64,000 nt of DNA from Sclerotinia nivalis (GCA_029531795.1 JAPEIS010000002.1:1674001-1738000), one strand, 5' to 3'; counted from the first letter of the stretch, positions 1-11,060 are shown. The notes: generated from the sequence alone by a model not told the origin. Made by a program: numbers and translations.

Positions 1-435
1 GCTATCACATCCGCTCAAGGTATCGCTTCTACCCCAGTTACGACCGTCACTCTCAGCACTACTTTAGTTGTTCCATGCACCGAGTCCACTGGTTCACTCT
101 CCGGATCCGTCATTCCATCGTCATCAACCACTACCGTCATTGCCACCACAATTACGGTCCCACAAGTTGTTTTCTCCACTGCTCCAGCTGTTGGATCCGC
201 AACCCCTAGCGTAGCCCTTATTCCAGGTACCACTGCTGCTTCCCAAGCCGCCGGTATCTCCACCTCTTTCCCATCCAGCACCAGCCAGGTCGTATCCGGT
301 GTCGCAGGAGCTACCAACGTTCCACCTGCCGCTACCACCACCTCGCCCGTTACATTCACCGGCAGCGCAATCAAGACCAGCAGCGGCTTTGGTGGACTCT
401 TTGCCGCCGCTCTCTTCGCAATCTTCGCTCTTTAA
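1..435 (+). CDS. C-terminal part of a GPI-anchored Ser/Thr-rich cell-wall protein (5' end outside window)
   Basis: Frame 1 is open from the first base to a TAA at 433-435, giving 145 residues without a start codon, so the gene is cut by the window edge. The protein is dominated by Ser, Thr, Ala, Val and Pro with runs such as SSSTTTV and PPAATTTSP, typical of O-mannosylated wall or adhesin-like stalks. It ends in FGGLFAAALFAIFAL, a short hydrophobic tail preceded by small residues (SSGFGG), which fits a GPI-attachment signal. One Cys (VPCTES) is visible. Codons are C-ending and GC content is normal, in sharp contrast with the AT-rich DNA further right, so this is a live host gene. The family is inferred from composition and tail only; no catalytic domain lies in the visible part, and the missing N-terminus could add one. 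Confidence 0.75.
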   Translation, partial: AITSAQGIASTPVTTVTLSTTLVVPCTESTGSLSGSVIPSSSTTTVIATTITVPQVVFSTAPAVGSATPSVALIPGTTAASQAAGISTSFPSSTSQVVSGVAGATNVPPAATTTSPVTFTGSAIKTSSGFGGLFAAALFAIFAL

Positions 436-650
436 GCGATTAATCCGATCCCATCCATCTATCTATCTCATTCTGTTTTATTTAAGCAAGAACATATTCA
501 TCGTATGCATAGCATCAAGTCCAGGAGGCGTTCAATTCGATACCACATTTCATTAGTCTATACCTGATTCTTTTCCTGATGGAAGAAAAATATTAATCAG
601 CTTTGTTCCATCTTTATGGACGTTACGCCAGTCTGGCATGGTACACATGA

Positions 651-678
651 GGGTTGGGTTGGGTAGGGAGGGAGGGAA
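651..678 (+). other. G-quadruplex-type motif downstream of the wall-protein gene
   Basis: Six runs of three or more G are separated by one or two bases (GGGTTGGGTTGGGTAGGG, then two more runs). This meets the usual G3N1-7 pattern on the transcribed strand, about 215 bases after the stop codon. It could lie in the 3' UTR or act near transcript end formation; the function is inference. Confidence 0.5.
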
Positions 679-1252
679 AGCCGGATCTAATTATGATCAT
701 GAGTAATGGGTGCGGATATTGAAGGAATGAAGGAAAGAAAAAGTGTTGTGTATGTACACTGTAATTATAGAGTTTTTCTTCTGAGAGAATATTAAAAGAG
801 TATTATTCAATTGTTCTTTGTAAGACTTACATATGTTTGATGTGATATAAGTGCTTGTCATATGCTTTGATGTGATTATTTGGCCAGGTGAATTCTTTTT
901 TATGGGTTCATTATTGTCCTTGAGGCTGATGAGAATCCCTTCATTATATAAAGGGAATTTGGATTTTGAGATTTCTTGAATGTGTATCTATTCACTACAA
1001 GTTAATCACATTTTTGTTTTGTATTATCCCTTCTACAAGAGAAGATTTTTGCTCTTGAATTGTACTCGATGTTAAGCGAAAATCATAATTGATAAGATCT
1101 GACAAGTTTCCTTGATTTAGATGTGGGATGCCTTCTATTGTTTAGTCCTATCACTCTTTCATTGCCTGCCAGAATCATTATTCCTAGACACCGGATATCC
1201 ATATCCGATTCATGAGATCTAATGACAAGGGAGATTTGGAGATTTTAGATGT

Positions 1253-1291
1253 GATATGAGGTATGAGGTATGAGATATGAGATATGAGATA
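1253..1291 (+). repeat. Heptamer tandem repeat
   Basis: About five head-to-tail copies of RTATGAG (GTATGAG/ATATGAG) are visible. It is a simple host-side minisatellite with no gene around it. Confidence 0.7.
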
Positions 1292-2810
1292 TTGATGGTA
1301 AGTAAAAGAGAAATTTGTAGTTTAACAAAGGGCTTGGGCAGGCGCTCAGGAAAGAATTTCCTTTCATCATCAAAGAAATATGTACTTGCAATGGAATGTT
1401 TTGAAGGGCGTGGTATCTTTGAAGTTGTGATATCATGATTGTATATAAATGTGTTACTGTGGGAATGTAAATAAAAGGAAAGATGAAAATTTCATATCCA
1501 TGGTATTCCTATGATCAAAAATGCCATTGTGTGGTTGGTGGTCTCATCGTTGAGATGAACCAACTTCTTCATTGAATGAGAGGAAATAGAAAATCATGAT
1601 ATTTATACGTTAACCTGTGAGATATACACATACACCTCGATATCAATTTGAGAAGAATGATAAAGTTTGCATCTAATGAGTCTGATGAGATGTTTTAAGG
1701 AGTTATAGTTCTTTCGATTCATATGCCAATAATTTCCCAAATACTTGACCCAAAATGCACGTTCTTTTAGTATACCTTTTCTGCATGAACTTATGTATGA
1801 TAATATGATGAAAGACCAAGGCTCTGACATATATATCATTCCCCCTTACTGTATGTTCCGAGCGACAGTAAAAGTAGTGGCATGGCGGTTAAGAGAAGTA
1901 CAAGATCTAGATACATGATCTTCTGACGTGGATCATTTTTATCCACTGCATCTATTTTCATCACAGCATAAGGCTCGTGCAACCCTTCATATTCTTGAAC
2001 AGAGAGATGATATATATTCTTTCAATCAATAGTTTACGAGGAGCGTAATATATTTGAAGGTAGGCTCTGCTACTATATCAGTATTCAAGCAATACCTGCC
2101 GGCTCTATACCGGATGTTCTCAATACTCCATAGCAAACAAGTGATGTGAACTCTAGCACGATGTCTAACCAATATATACAAACCTACCTACAGAACTTAA
2201 GCAGCGGTGACACAGATAACCAGTGCAACACCATGACAAACTCCCAAGACTGCAGTTCATTATAAGATGACCAGAGACCATGGTCCTACACACCATGATT
2301 CCATAACGCGAACCTTGTTGCAGTGCTTACGATACACGAAAACCGCCACAAATATCCTCTCAACAGAATCTCACATAGCCACGAATCCCATGGTGTTTGC
2401 TTGGGTTGTCAGCTTCAGCCTTATAATAGAAGGGCGAGTATCTTGTTTATAACATTCCGCATGCTCTTCGTTCAATTCACCTTCATATTTTTTCCTACAT
2501 GGAGCGGAAATAGAGGCTTTCTCTATCATAATATAATGCTTGGTAAGTTTCTTAATTCAGATGTCATCAAGCTAGAAAATGCATCCTCTTTGAGCGCAGA
2601 GTCTTTTCAAGATCGAAGTCGGAGGTACTCATCTTTTCAACTGAAGGACAGCAATGATCCAGCTCAAGGTAATGTATGAATTCTTTCATCCTACTTAGTT
2701 TGAACTCTCTGATACTAAAAAGCTATAGGGACTCACAATCTTAGTTCAAACGACGCGATGGACGATAGAATGTTTCCAACATTCTAGAGCGAGATGATAT
2801 TTTCTAGGAC

Positions 2811-2883
2811 ATCCCCACCCCACCCCACCCCATCATCCTCATCTTCATCCTCATCCTAATCCTCATCATCATCATCATCACCA
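2811..2883 (+). repeat. Pyrimidine-rich microsatellite
   Basis: CCCCA pentamers are followed by CATCCT/CTTCAT-like hexamers and a CAT trinucleotide run, all C/T-rich on the plus strand. It is low-complexity DNA in the non-coding host flank. Confidence 0.75.
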
Positions 2884-3145
2884 CAAAGACTTCCTCCTAG
2901 ACATACCTCGAACAGTCCTCTTTTAAGAACCAGAGCAAGATCTCTCTTTATGTTCGACCTCAAGTTATGCGAGCAGTGAGAGCGTTGATACACCTCACTT
3001 TGATCTCATATACGGACACATACGTTTCTGGAGCGACTTCTGATTATCTCCAGCCATACATGTGAATGTTGAGAGATCAATCCGTGGGAAACGAAACAGA
3101 ATAGCTGGACACACCTGCAAGAAATCATCCGAACAATATAAAAAG

Positions 3146-3203
3146 ACAGGTCCTCTCCGCAGCGCAGCACGAAATTGCTTGAGGACCTGTAGCAATTTCG
3201 TGC
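3146..3203. other. Two interleaved perfect inverted repeats (alternative hairpins)
   Basis: ACAGGTCCTC at 3146-3155 is the exact reverse complement of 3181-3190. GCACGAAATTGCT at 3167-3179 is the exact reverse complement of 3191-3203. The arms alternate (arm 1, arm 2, arm 1', arm 2'), the topology of a pseudoknot. Because arm 1' abuts arm 2' with no linker, the two stems (10 bp and 13 bp) probably cannot form together, so they are alternatives. The region overlaps only a weak 100-codon minus-strand open frame that I do not accept as a gene. Confidence 0.7.
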
Positions 3204-3930
3204 CATGGAGAAGACCAGAAAGTTCCCTTGGATAAGAAATTATGTTTGGAGGTTTTCCGAGAGAGCAGTTCCCACATTCTTGACCTCTAGGTCCCATCGG
3301 TAGACCTTGAATTTGAGCTTTGGTTCACCGTCCTAACCTAAAATTAGGCCACAATTAAGGCGGGACCACTCAACAAATCAAGAAAATTCAGTCTGTGTTT
3401 GAGAGTAAATGATTTGTTGTTTGATTTGAAGAATCATTTGATTCCAACCCAGGAAGGTATTCTCTGATGATGTTGTGTACATCACAAGCAGCAAATTAAT
3501 TGCCAATGAAGCTTGTTGTCTTTTGACACCATACAGCCAGGACAAAAAAGCTACAGTGATTGAGAGGGGTCTTATTAGTGACTTCACCACCATGACCAAT
3601 ATCAGTCTGAATAAACACCTGAAGGAAGCTCTTGACAGCAGACACTTGGATACAACTATCACATCAATTTAAATCTGATTAAACATCTGCAGAAAGTTCT
3701 TGATAGTAGATGCTTGAGTACAACCATCAACAATAATCCAGAAGTTTAATAGTTCTGGATTGATGTATAAAAAGTTCTTACTACATTAATCGGAACGAGC
3801 AGAGGTCGGAGGTGGAGGTCTTAGGATCAATGGTAGCCCTACTGAATCGAAGGATGAACGATTGGTTTCTGAAGACAAGCTTGGGTCCTACTATAGTTCT
3901 CGTTAGGAACCAGAGTACAGATTTTCATTG
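3204..3930. other. Host DNA without a supportable gene, with a duplicated 54-bp segment
   Basis: Only short open frames occur on either strand. The clearest structure is a direct repeat: the segment starting near 3610 (AATAAACACCTGAAGGAAGC...) recurs 68 bases later near 3678 (ATTAAACATCTGCAGAAAGT...) and stays similar for about 54 bases. Differences are mostly transitions. This may be the decayed edge of an older repeat. Confidence 0.5.
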
Positions 3931-4464
3931 GGAAGAAGTTTGCTCTCTCAATCTGGATCGAGAGGAAGCCATTAAAACTTAAAATGGATGTTTTACTTGA
4001 TCCTGGAATAATTATAAGCAAATATCTCCTTGCCAGTATCCTTTGGAATAAAAAAAATAGTTTTTGGGGAGAAGTTTCTTTTCTCAATCTTAATTCAGGG
4101 GAATCTATCCAAACTTAGGATTATACTTAATCTTGAAATAGTTATAGACAGAAATCTCGATGTCGGTATCCTTCGGGATGGAAAAGTGGGGTTTGGGAAG
4201 AAAACTGTTCTCTCAACCTTGATCAAAGGAAGCCCATTAGAATTTGAGAAGAATATTGTATTTGAGACCTTTAAGTATTTCACCCAGGAGGAGCTTTGTA
4301 TTCGGAAACTCTTTCAGATGGGCTCAGCATATACCTTGAGCAAAGTTCCTTACATCAACTTTGCCGATACCTTTCATTGATCTTGGAGTAGTCATAGATA
4401 GACATCTCCTAGCCAGTATCCTTTCGGGTAGAAAAGTTGTTTTTGGCGTTTAGACCAGTGTTAT
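3931..4464 (+). repeat. Diverged tandem repeat, period about 125-136 bp
   Basis: Three markers recur in order. The marker GAAG(A/T)... CTCTCAA(T/C)CT appears near 3935, 4071 and 4197. The marker GGAATAATTATAAG / GAAATAGTTATAG / GGAGTAGTCATAG appears at 4005, 4135 and 4385, the last step being two periods. The marker CCAGTATCCTTTxGG(G/A) appears near 4033, 4164 and 4414. This gives roughly four degenerate units. A 116-codon plus-strand frame and two minus-strand frames run through it. No known domain is recognised, and whether the array was ever coding is open. It directly abuts the first transposon. Confidence 0.6.
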
Positions 4465-4476
4465 TTCACACAACAA

Positions 4477-4504
4477 ATTTTGAAGAAAAATAATTCTTCA
4501 AAAT
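4477..4504 (+). other. 5' terminal hairpin of LINE-A copy 0
   Basis: ATTTTGAAGAA (4477-4487) pairs perfectly with TTCTTCAAAAT (4494-4504) around a 6-base loop. The same 11-bp stem occurs in copy 1, with a C-G pair replaced here by T-A. Confidence 0.75.
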
Positions 4505-4688
4505 ACACCCTTTTTATACCTTATATTGATTAAACAAACCAATCCAAATTGAATATAATTGTTCCCAAAGAAATTGAATTAGTAATTGTTGTGATACTGT
4601 CGTCGTTGTACAAAACACGAAATATATACAAAAAATTGTATCAAAATCGAAGATTCTTTATCCTTCTATTATAAACGAAGAGATCAGT

Positions 4689-5318
4689 ATGATCGATACT
4701 ATCTCATCCAGTTTTCCAAAAATCATCTTAGGTACTCCATCTCAAAAGGAGGTTGTATTATTCCTTTATAAAAAGAATTTCAACAATCCCTTATTTATTT
4801 TTTCTAACCCAACCTCTTTCCAATCCTTCAATTTTCAAATTCAATACAATATTTTTAGTTTTAATAATCTTTTTAAATCATCTACTAATCTCTCATTACT
4901 TCAAATCAATAATAAACGAAAACGGCAATTCAATCAATTAGGATCTAATTCTACAAAACTAAAAGAAACTATCCAAAAAGCTAGAGATTTTCTTATTTTA
5001 ATTGCTTTTTTGGAAAAGAAAATCGAAGAACAATCGAAGATTCTAAATCTAATCGAAATATTCCGTAAATATCTCGAAAAAGAAAAATTAACAAAAATTT
5101 CGAATATCATTATATTACAAATCTCTCATTTCGAAAAGGCTATCAAAAGGATTGAAAATCAAACCAAACACCTTTTCAATCTTTTCAATCAATCAATTAC
5201 TTCTTTAACAAATACTTCATTCATTAATAAAGCAAACTATACTATTATTATCAAATCGATAAAGGAATGGAAAATAGTTTCCAAAAAGAATCCTATAAAA
5301 CAAAAACCTATAAAGTAA
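4689..5318 (+). pseudogene. LINE-A ORF1 (gag-like), N-terminal part, copy 0
   Basis: An ATG-started frame of 209 codons encodes a basic, Lys/Asn/Ile-rich protein with a helical, coiled-coil-like middle (residues about 95-170, e.g. KKIEEQSKILNLIE). It matches the first part of ORF1 in LINE-A copy 1 almost residue by residue, where the ATG has become ATA. The frame stops at 5318 (TAA), while the homologous copy reads on, so this stop is probably a RIP product. The zinc-knuckle part is missing because Gypsy-A copy 1 interrupts the element at 5498. By analogy with other Tad-group elements the protein should bind the element RNA; that role is inferred. Confidence 0.7.
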
Positions 5319-5497
5319 AAGAATAACATTTCTAATAAACAATTAATCTTTATCAATCCATTTCTTCATCAACTCAATTCTTTTATATCAATATATACAA
5401 AAAACAAAATCAACAAAGCTTTCAAAAAGACTAATATCAACGGATCAATCATTTCGGTTATTACTACAACTAAAAGCAATAATATTATACTAATCAC

Positions 5498-5742
5498 TGT
5501 GACGATGGTCTTAATTCAAGACATAATAGAATGAATCAATTAATCTATACTAGAGAATAACAAATTACAGTACCAAATACAATAGAATTGAGCCTTTTAT
5601 AGTCTTCTCGGAAAGGACCAAAACCTTAAACGAATACAGAGTGAAATAAATGAAATAATAACCTGAAGCATTTTGATTCCTTCGAAAAGGACCAAAAGCC
5701 GAAAGAATAACCTAAGGCATACAAAATAACAGGATTGTCACA
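5498..5742 (-). repeat. 3' LTR of Gypsy-A copy 1 (LTR-A, 245 bp)
   Basis: The LTR runs from TGTGACGATGG to TTGTCACA, with TGTGAC/GTCACA ends as short inverted repeats. The same sequence recurs at 31021 and at 62131. It contains two degenerate copies of CCTTCGAAAAGGACCAAAA (about 5607 and 5680). It is followed on the inner side by the polypurine tract. Confidence 0.85.
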
Positions 5743-5759
5743 TCACCTCCCCCTTAAAG
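5743..5759 (-). other. Polypurine tract of Gypsy-A copy 1
   Basis: On the minus strand CTTTAAGGGGGAGGTGA directly precedes the 3' LTR. This is the expected plus-strand primer position and fixes the element orientation as minus. Confidence 0.7.
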
Positions 5760-5774
5760 AAAACAGGCTTGCCC

Positions 5775-6902
5775 TCAAATCTTCCTCCTAACTTTTCGAA
5801 TCGGCGAAACAGATTCTTCTTTTACCACCCCAGCTTTTCTCTTCTTTTGTAGCATATCGAGAATGAAATCGTTATCGTCATTCTCGATTTCGATAGGCTC
5901 TACGAAAGCCTTTTTTATCGGAATTGAAAAAGTTTTCGCGGATTGCCTAATTTCACATATATAATCCGGTATATCGAATACTATATCCAATATAACAATA
6001 TTACGATAACAAAAAGGTTCGTTATCGAATCGATCTAATGTAATACAAATTTCTCCCTCTTCGTATTTTCCGAAAAGGCTACAAAGCAACATAATAAATC
6101 CTTTATTTTTCATAAAAGAAAGAATACAAAAAAAACAGAGAATATCATTTTTGAAATTAACGAATACCTATATATACTTCATATCAACTATAACAAGTTC
6201 CGGAATTCGATTTCTATTATTCTCATCTTCACAATTATATCGCTAGAAACGTTCAATAACAACAGTATTCAAAGCTCGATATACATTTATACTATTAATC
6301 GTAATGATTACGATACAAACGAGTTTGAATACAAAAGTAATATTTGTCTACTATCTCGGATAGTTTTCAATAAAGATTTTTAAAGCTAACACTCTATCTT
6401 GTATACAAATTGTCAACCTTTTCTGCGAAAGTCCGATATCGAGTTTCGCGTATTTGCCTCTATCAATCATTTCGACGAATTTCGTATACTTTTCATTCAT
6501 ATCCTCCTTTGTTATATTCAACTATTTATAAAATTGTCTCATTTTTTCGAATATATCGAAGCAATAAACAAAATCTTCGAGATCAATATCAATTTACACA
6601 ACTTGTGTTTTGATTATATCAATCATTTGTATTGTATCGACAACAAGTATATTTGAATGATTTTCAATAAAATCGATGATATTAGAGAAATATATTTCTT
6701 TGTTATTCGAAGATACGATTATTTGGAAACTCTTTTTTCGCTCAAGAGAACAACAGTCAGTATTTTCCTTTACAAAAGGAGGTATAGCAAGTTTCGAAAG
6801 GGGAGAAGCGGAAGGAAAGAAGCAATTATTGACAGGATTGTTTGAGGACGAAGTTGTAGCAGCTCTTCGAGACGAATTGAATAGATTTCCTAGAAAATTC
6901 AT
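5775..6902 (-). pseudogene. Gypsy-A extra ORF downstream of pol (ORF3), copy 1
   Basis: Two open minus-strand segments, 6902-6594 and 6113-5775, lie in the same frame (789 bases apart, a multiple of three). The gap between them reads through with only a few stop codons of the RIP type, giving one frame of about 376 codons. The start is the ATG giving MNFLGNLFNSS. The C-terminus is basic (PIRKVRRKI) after an acidic stretch (EIENDDNDF). The same two segments sit in one frame in copy 2 (49383-50531). It lies after the chromodomain and before the polypurine tract, where most chromoviruses have no gene. I recognise no domain; an envelope-like or regulatory role would be speculation. Confidence 0.55.
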
Positions 6903-7139
6903 AATGAAAAAGATATTTTTTAATAAATTGAATTGGTTTTATGGAAATATAGTTATTGTATATTGAATAGAATAATAGTAAAAAAGAAAAAAAAGCGAAG
7001 TAAAAATCAAAGTAAACAAACAAATAACAGAAAAAGCAAAAACAACAATAGATGATTTTTGAAGTGAATTATAATTTAGATATAATCTCCTTTTCGAAAA
7101 AAAAAGCAAACAAATAATTCTGTTTTATAACTTTATTCA

Positions 7140-10100
7140 TAGATTTACTATCTACGAATTCGTTATAATCATCGTTGCCATTCTTCTAGACTTTTATTCA
7201 TTCAGAGAAGTGATTAGAAGATTCTACAGTTTCAGAATATTGAACATAGAACTCTCATATCTTATACAAAGCATATATAATATTGAAATAGTAATACTAT
7301 ACAGGATCGTTATTGTATCCTATCCATTTTACTTTATATCAGATCTATCCGTAAAGGAATTTCGATACTAAGATCTATTGTACTTCGAATTCTATATTTG
7401 TTACTACTATAATAGATAAAGAAAACTCGATATATTATCAAGGAATTAGATTTCCTATAGCTTTTTATAGTTTATCGAATAAAAAGACTTTATAGATTTA
7501 TATACTTTCAAAAAGATTCAATCGATACGAATAACCGACTTTTTCGAGTATACAATATAGTCCGGTTATCTATAGATCGAATTTGCAATTAGGTTTTTCT
7601 ATAATGAAGTTCCTAATAATTATATACATCTTGTTTTCTATTTGAAAGTTGATAAATCGTTGATAGTGATCAATATCTTTTATCTTCTTTTATTGAACTT
7701 TAAAAAGGATATCTTTAATCATTTTTCAAGCCTCATATATATATTTGAAGAAAACCTGTACATCAATATAATTCAACTTTTCTATAATTGTATAAAAAAT
7801 ATTGAAAAGAAGTTTGTTTCAATCGAAAGAAGTAATTGGAGAATATCCGTTTTGAAGTTCGAAAAGGGATATTCCTAAACTTTCGTAAAGTATAATAAGT
7901 TGTATATAATCCATTATATACAAGAGTTCCGATTAATTATCTTGATAGTAATTGATATAGAATTGGAATCGTTGATCCAGATACTGATTCATGATTTCGA
8001 TTTGTCTATCTATTTGAAGATAATAGACTATAAACAGTTTTAATTTGATACTTAGGATTTGTATGAATTCGTTTCAAAAACTAGAAATGAATTATAAATC
8101 TCTATCGAATATAATAATAGTTGAAGCATTTTTTTTAACAATAAATATAGTTCAGATATAATAAAACTATTTCCCGGGCAATTGTAGTATAATAGCAAGG
8201 TATACATATTGATTGCTTCGATAATCTATCGACAACTACAAAAAAGTTATTGTATCCGTACTTATCCTTCGGAAATGATTTGAAGTCTATTGATACATTT
8301 GCTTATAATCGAATAGGAATAAGCAAAGGATACAAAAAACCAAGCATTCGATCTTTTGGGATATAATAATTATAGCAAGTAGTACAATTATCGATATACT
8401 AATTGATATAATTGATTATTCCTTTTCAAAAATACTGCTTTTTTACGATCAATTTCGTTTTGGTTTTATCAAGATAAACTGAAGAGATTTGAATATAGGC
8501 TTTCTTTATAAGATTAATACAAAGACTATTTATATCGAATACAACTAATCGATCTTTATAAAATAATAAACCATTATATATAGAATATCCTTTTTTCAGC
8601 TTAACAATCAAATCGTATTCTGGTTATACAGAAGGATGTATACAATTGGTTTATAGAATACAGTCTACAAAATCAAGTTCTTCTGCTTCAATAGCTAGGA
8701 TTGCAATTACCTCCTTTCCTTCTATACTAAATTCGTTCAATATCCTTTGATCAAGAACTTCTAATAGGAATAGAATTTGAATATAATATTCAAAGTGTAT
8801 TATTTCCTGCACTTCTATTTCCTGATTACAGCGGCTAAAAATATCTACTACAGTATTATTGATTCCTAATCGATATAATATTTCGAACTAGAAGTTTGTT
8901 AAGGTTTCTGATCACTCTATTTATCGTTGATTCAAAGTTTTCTTGATTATAAAGTATTTCAAAGTTTTATAATCAATAACGATTTTAATACAATAAAAGG
9001 AACTTATAAATTCTATTCTTTAGATTTTGAAGATTTTAATAACAGTAAGCATTTCCTTATCGAATATAGTATAATTCATTTCAGTCAGAAATATAGTTTT
9101 GGTAAAGAAAACGATAGGATATTATTGATTGTTGTTGTATAATTAAAAGAATACTCCTTCGACAATATTATCTAAAGTATCTATTTTAATCATAATCTGA
9201 AGATATGATTGGTAATGCTTTAATACAGGGGTCTAGAATATAATCTGTTTAAGGTAATCGAAAGCAGCAATGCAAGTATTGTTCTATATGAAGGGAGTTT
9301 CCTTTTTGATCAGATTGGTTAAAGAGCAAGCGATTCGTCCGAAATCTTATATAAAACATTTGTAAAAATTGTAAAACTCTAGAAAGAATTGTATTCCTTT
9401 AACATTTGTAGAGGCTTTCTATTCTTTTATAACTTCGATTTTCTATAGATCGATCTTCATTCCTTTTGTAAAGATAATGAAATTAAAATATTTAATCCTT
9501 TTAATATTGAATTTACACTTATTGATATTGATCTATAGACCAGCTTTTCGGAGATGGTCAAGGATCTGTAATATATACAATTCGTATTTTGATTCGTTTT
9601 TAGAATAAATCAGAATATCGTCTAGATAAACTGTATATATTACATTCAAAAGATCGAAAAGAATATTGTTCATATAATACTAATAAATAATAGAATCATT
9701 GATTAATCCGAAGAATAAGATTTTACACTTATAAGTTTTGTATCGGATTCGGAATGTGATCAAATCTTCGGAATTAGGGTATATACGAATTCGATGGAAT
9801 GTTTGCTAGATATCCAGTTTCGTAAAGATTTTCGATTTCGATATATATATTAGCATTTCGTTGATTAAAAACAAAAGGTATTCGTCTCTTTTGGTAAATA
9901 TATTAAGACATCGGAAATCGATACAAAAACATAAACTATCATTTGGCTTGAAAACGAAGAGTATAAAAACAACGAAGGGAAAAGAGCTAACTTCGATAAA
10001 ACCCTTTTTCAGATTGTCCATCAGATATTCTTTCACGATTAATAATTCCTCCAAAGACATATTGTGTATCGGGTTAATCCTGAGTTGTGTATCAAATGGA

Positions 10101-11060
10101 ATTTCGATTTTATAATCGTATATAGTGTATTGTGGCAATTTATCTGATTCCTTTTTGGAGAAGACTTTAAGGTACTTGTAGTAAGCCTGGGGGATTCTTT
10201 GGATCAATTCCTGAAACTCTTTGTTGCTCGAATTCTGTATTCGATCTTCTAACACTGTATTGATTTCATAAATATTAGTAGAAAAGATGGTATTATTGTA
10301 ACAACGATTATGCATTTTGAAAGCTTCAGCGGAGATCGCAATAATATCGATAGCGATTTGTAAAAGATAAATTGGTTGATAGTATTCGGAAAACAGCTTA
10401 TTTAAGAATACAAAACAATTAATTGGTTTGATCTTTTCGAAGGATATCAAATCGTTTTTGGTCCCTGCGAAAAGAAGCAAATTTTGTTCGATAAATAAGT
10501 TTTCCTGGAATTCCTTTTCTATCTATCGGAGGTTAGTGTATAAATCCCATTTATATTTAGTAGTGAATCTAGTTAAAGGAAGAGAGGGTTTTAGATAATC
10601 GATTTTGAAAAAGATATTACATCTTTGTATATCTTCTTCAAATTCGGGGTTGGATAATGATTTAAAGACTGAAAGAGATTTTCTGAAGATGATTACATTT
10701 CTTGAAAAGTATAGGACTAATAGTAAATCCTTTAGCTATACTAATTGATAATTGAAAGATTTAGATATTATATTATAAACTTTGAATTATAAATCTTCGA
10801 TGATGATATCCCTTCTTATATCAATTAGTAAAAAAGGGGCTTGAAAAAAGGTTTTATTGTTTAATCAGAATATCAAATAGATAGAATAAGTAACAATAAT
10901 ACCTTATCGATCGTCGTATCCTTGAACAAGGATAAGATTGTTCAAAGGAATGATAAAAACATTAATACATCGAGAAAATTGATATACAAAACGAATATTA
11001 ATAAGCAAATAAGCAAACACACCGGTATCTACCAATATAGAAGATCGAACTTGGAAATTA
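7140..11060 (-). pseudogene. pol: Gypsy-A pol (PR-RT-RNase H-IN-chromodomain), copy 1
   Basis: On the minus strand I can read, in order: a protease VDTG motif at about 11021-11032; the PR-RT linker with FSKKESDKLPQYTIYDYKIEIP-like sequence near 10150; RT with CIDFRCLN and FTKLDI (near 9830) and the YLDDILIYS active site near 9610-9640; RNase H around 8900-9150; integrase around 7350-8640; and a C-terminal chromodomain at about 7165-7345 (KVKWIGYNNDPV, Trp codons turned to stops). The longest intact piece is 224 codons (9806-10480). Many TAA/TAG/TGA codons replace CAA, CAG, CGA or TGG, as expected from RIP. The polyprotein is dead, but the order is that of a Ty3/gypsy chromovirus. Confidence 0.8.

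Larger units (their letters stand above)
436..2994. other. Host intergenic DNA downstream of the wall-protein gene
   Basis: I see no supportable gene here. Composition is moderate to AT-rich, and the open frames are short (under about 120 codons), lack domains and overlap each other on both strands. The first few hundred bases must hold the 3' UTR of the upstream gene. Structured parts are a G-run cluster at 651-678, a 7-bp tandem repeat at 1253-1291, a small inverted repeat CGGATAT/ATATCCG at 1192-1207, and a pyrimidine-rich microsatellite at 2811-2883. A short exon or ncRNA cannot be excluded without transcript data. Confidence 0.5.
4465..5497 (+). mobile_element. LINE-A copy 0 (Tad-like non-LTR retrotransposon), 5' part
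   Basis: From about 4465 the sequence is collinear with the 5' end of the complete LINE-A copy at 19577: the same 5' hairpin, the same leader, the same ORF1. Homology is lost exactly at 5498, where a gypsy LTR begins, so the rest of this LINE should lie to the right of the window. It is the outermost mobile element of the nest and inserts into the tandem-repeat host flank. The left boundary is accurate to a few bases only. Confidence 0.8.

Noticed and set aside
651..678. Interstitial telomere repeat
   Set aside because: The units are irregular (TTGGG, TAGGG, AGGG) and only a few, so G-run low complexity is all that can be said.
3006..3297. Minus-strand 100-codon frame as a host gene
   Set aside because: It has no domain, no codon bias, an overlapping second frame, and it spans the interleaved inverted repeats.
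6399..6966. Plus-strand frames opposite Gypsy-A ORF3
   Set aside because: They overlap ORF3 antisense. The minus-strand reading is the one that keeps a long common frame in both copies and lies in element orientation.
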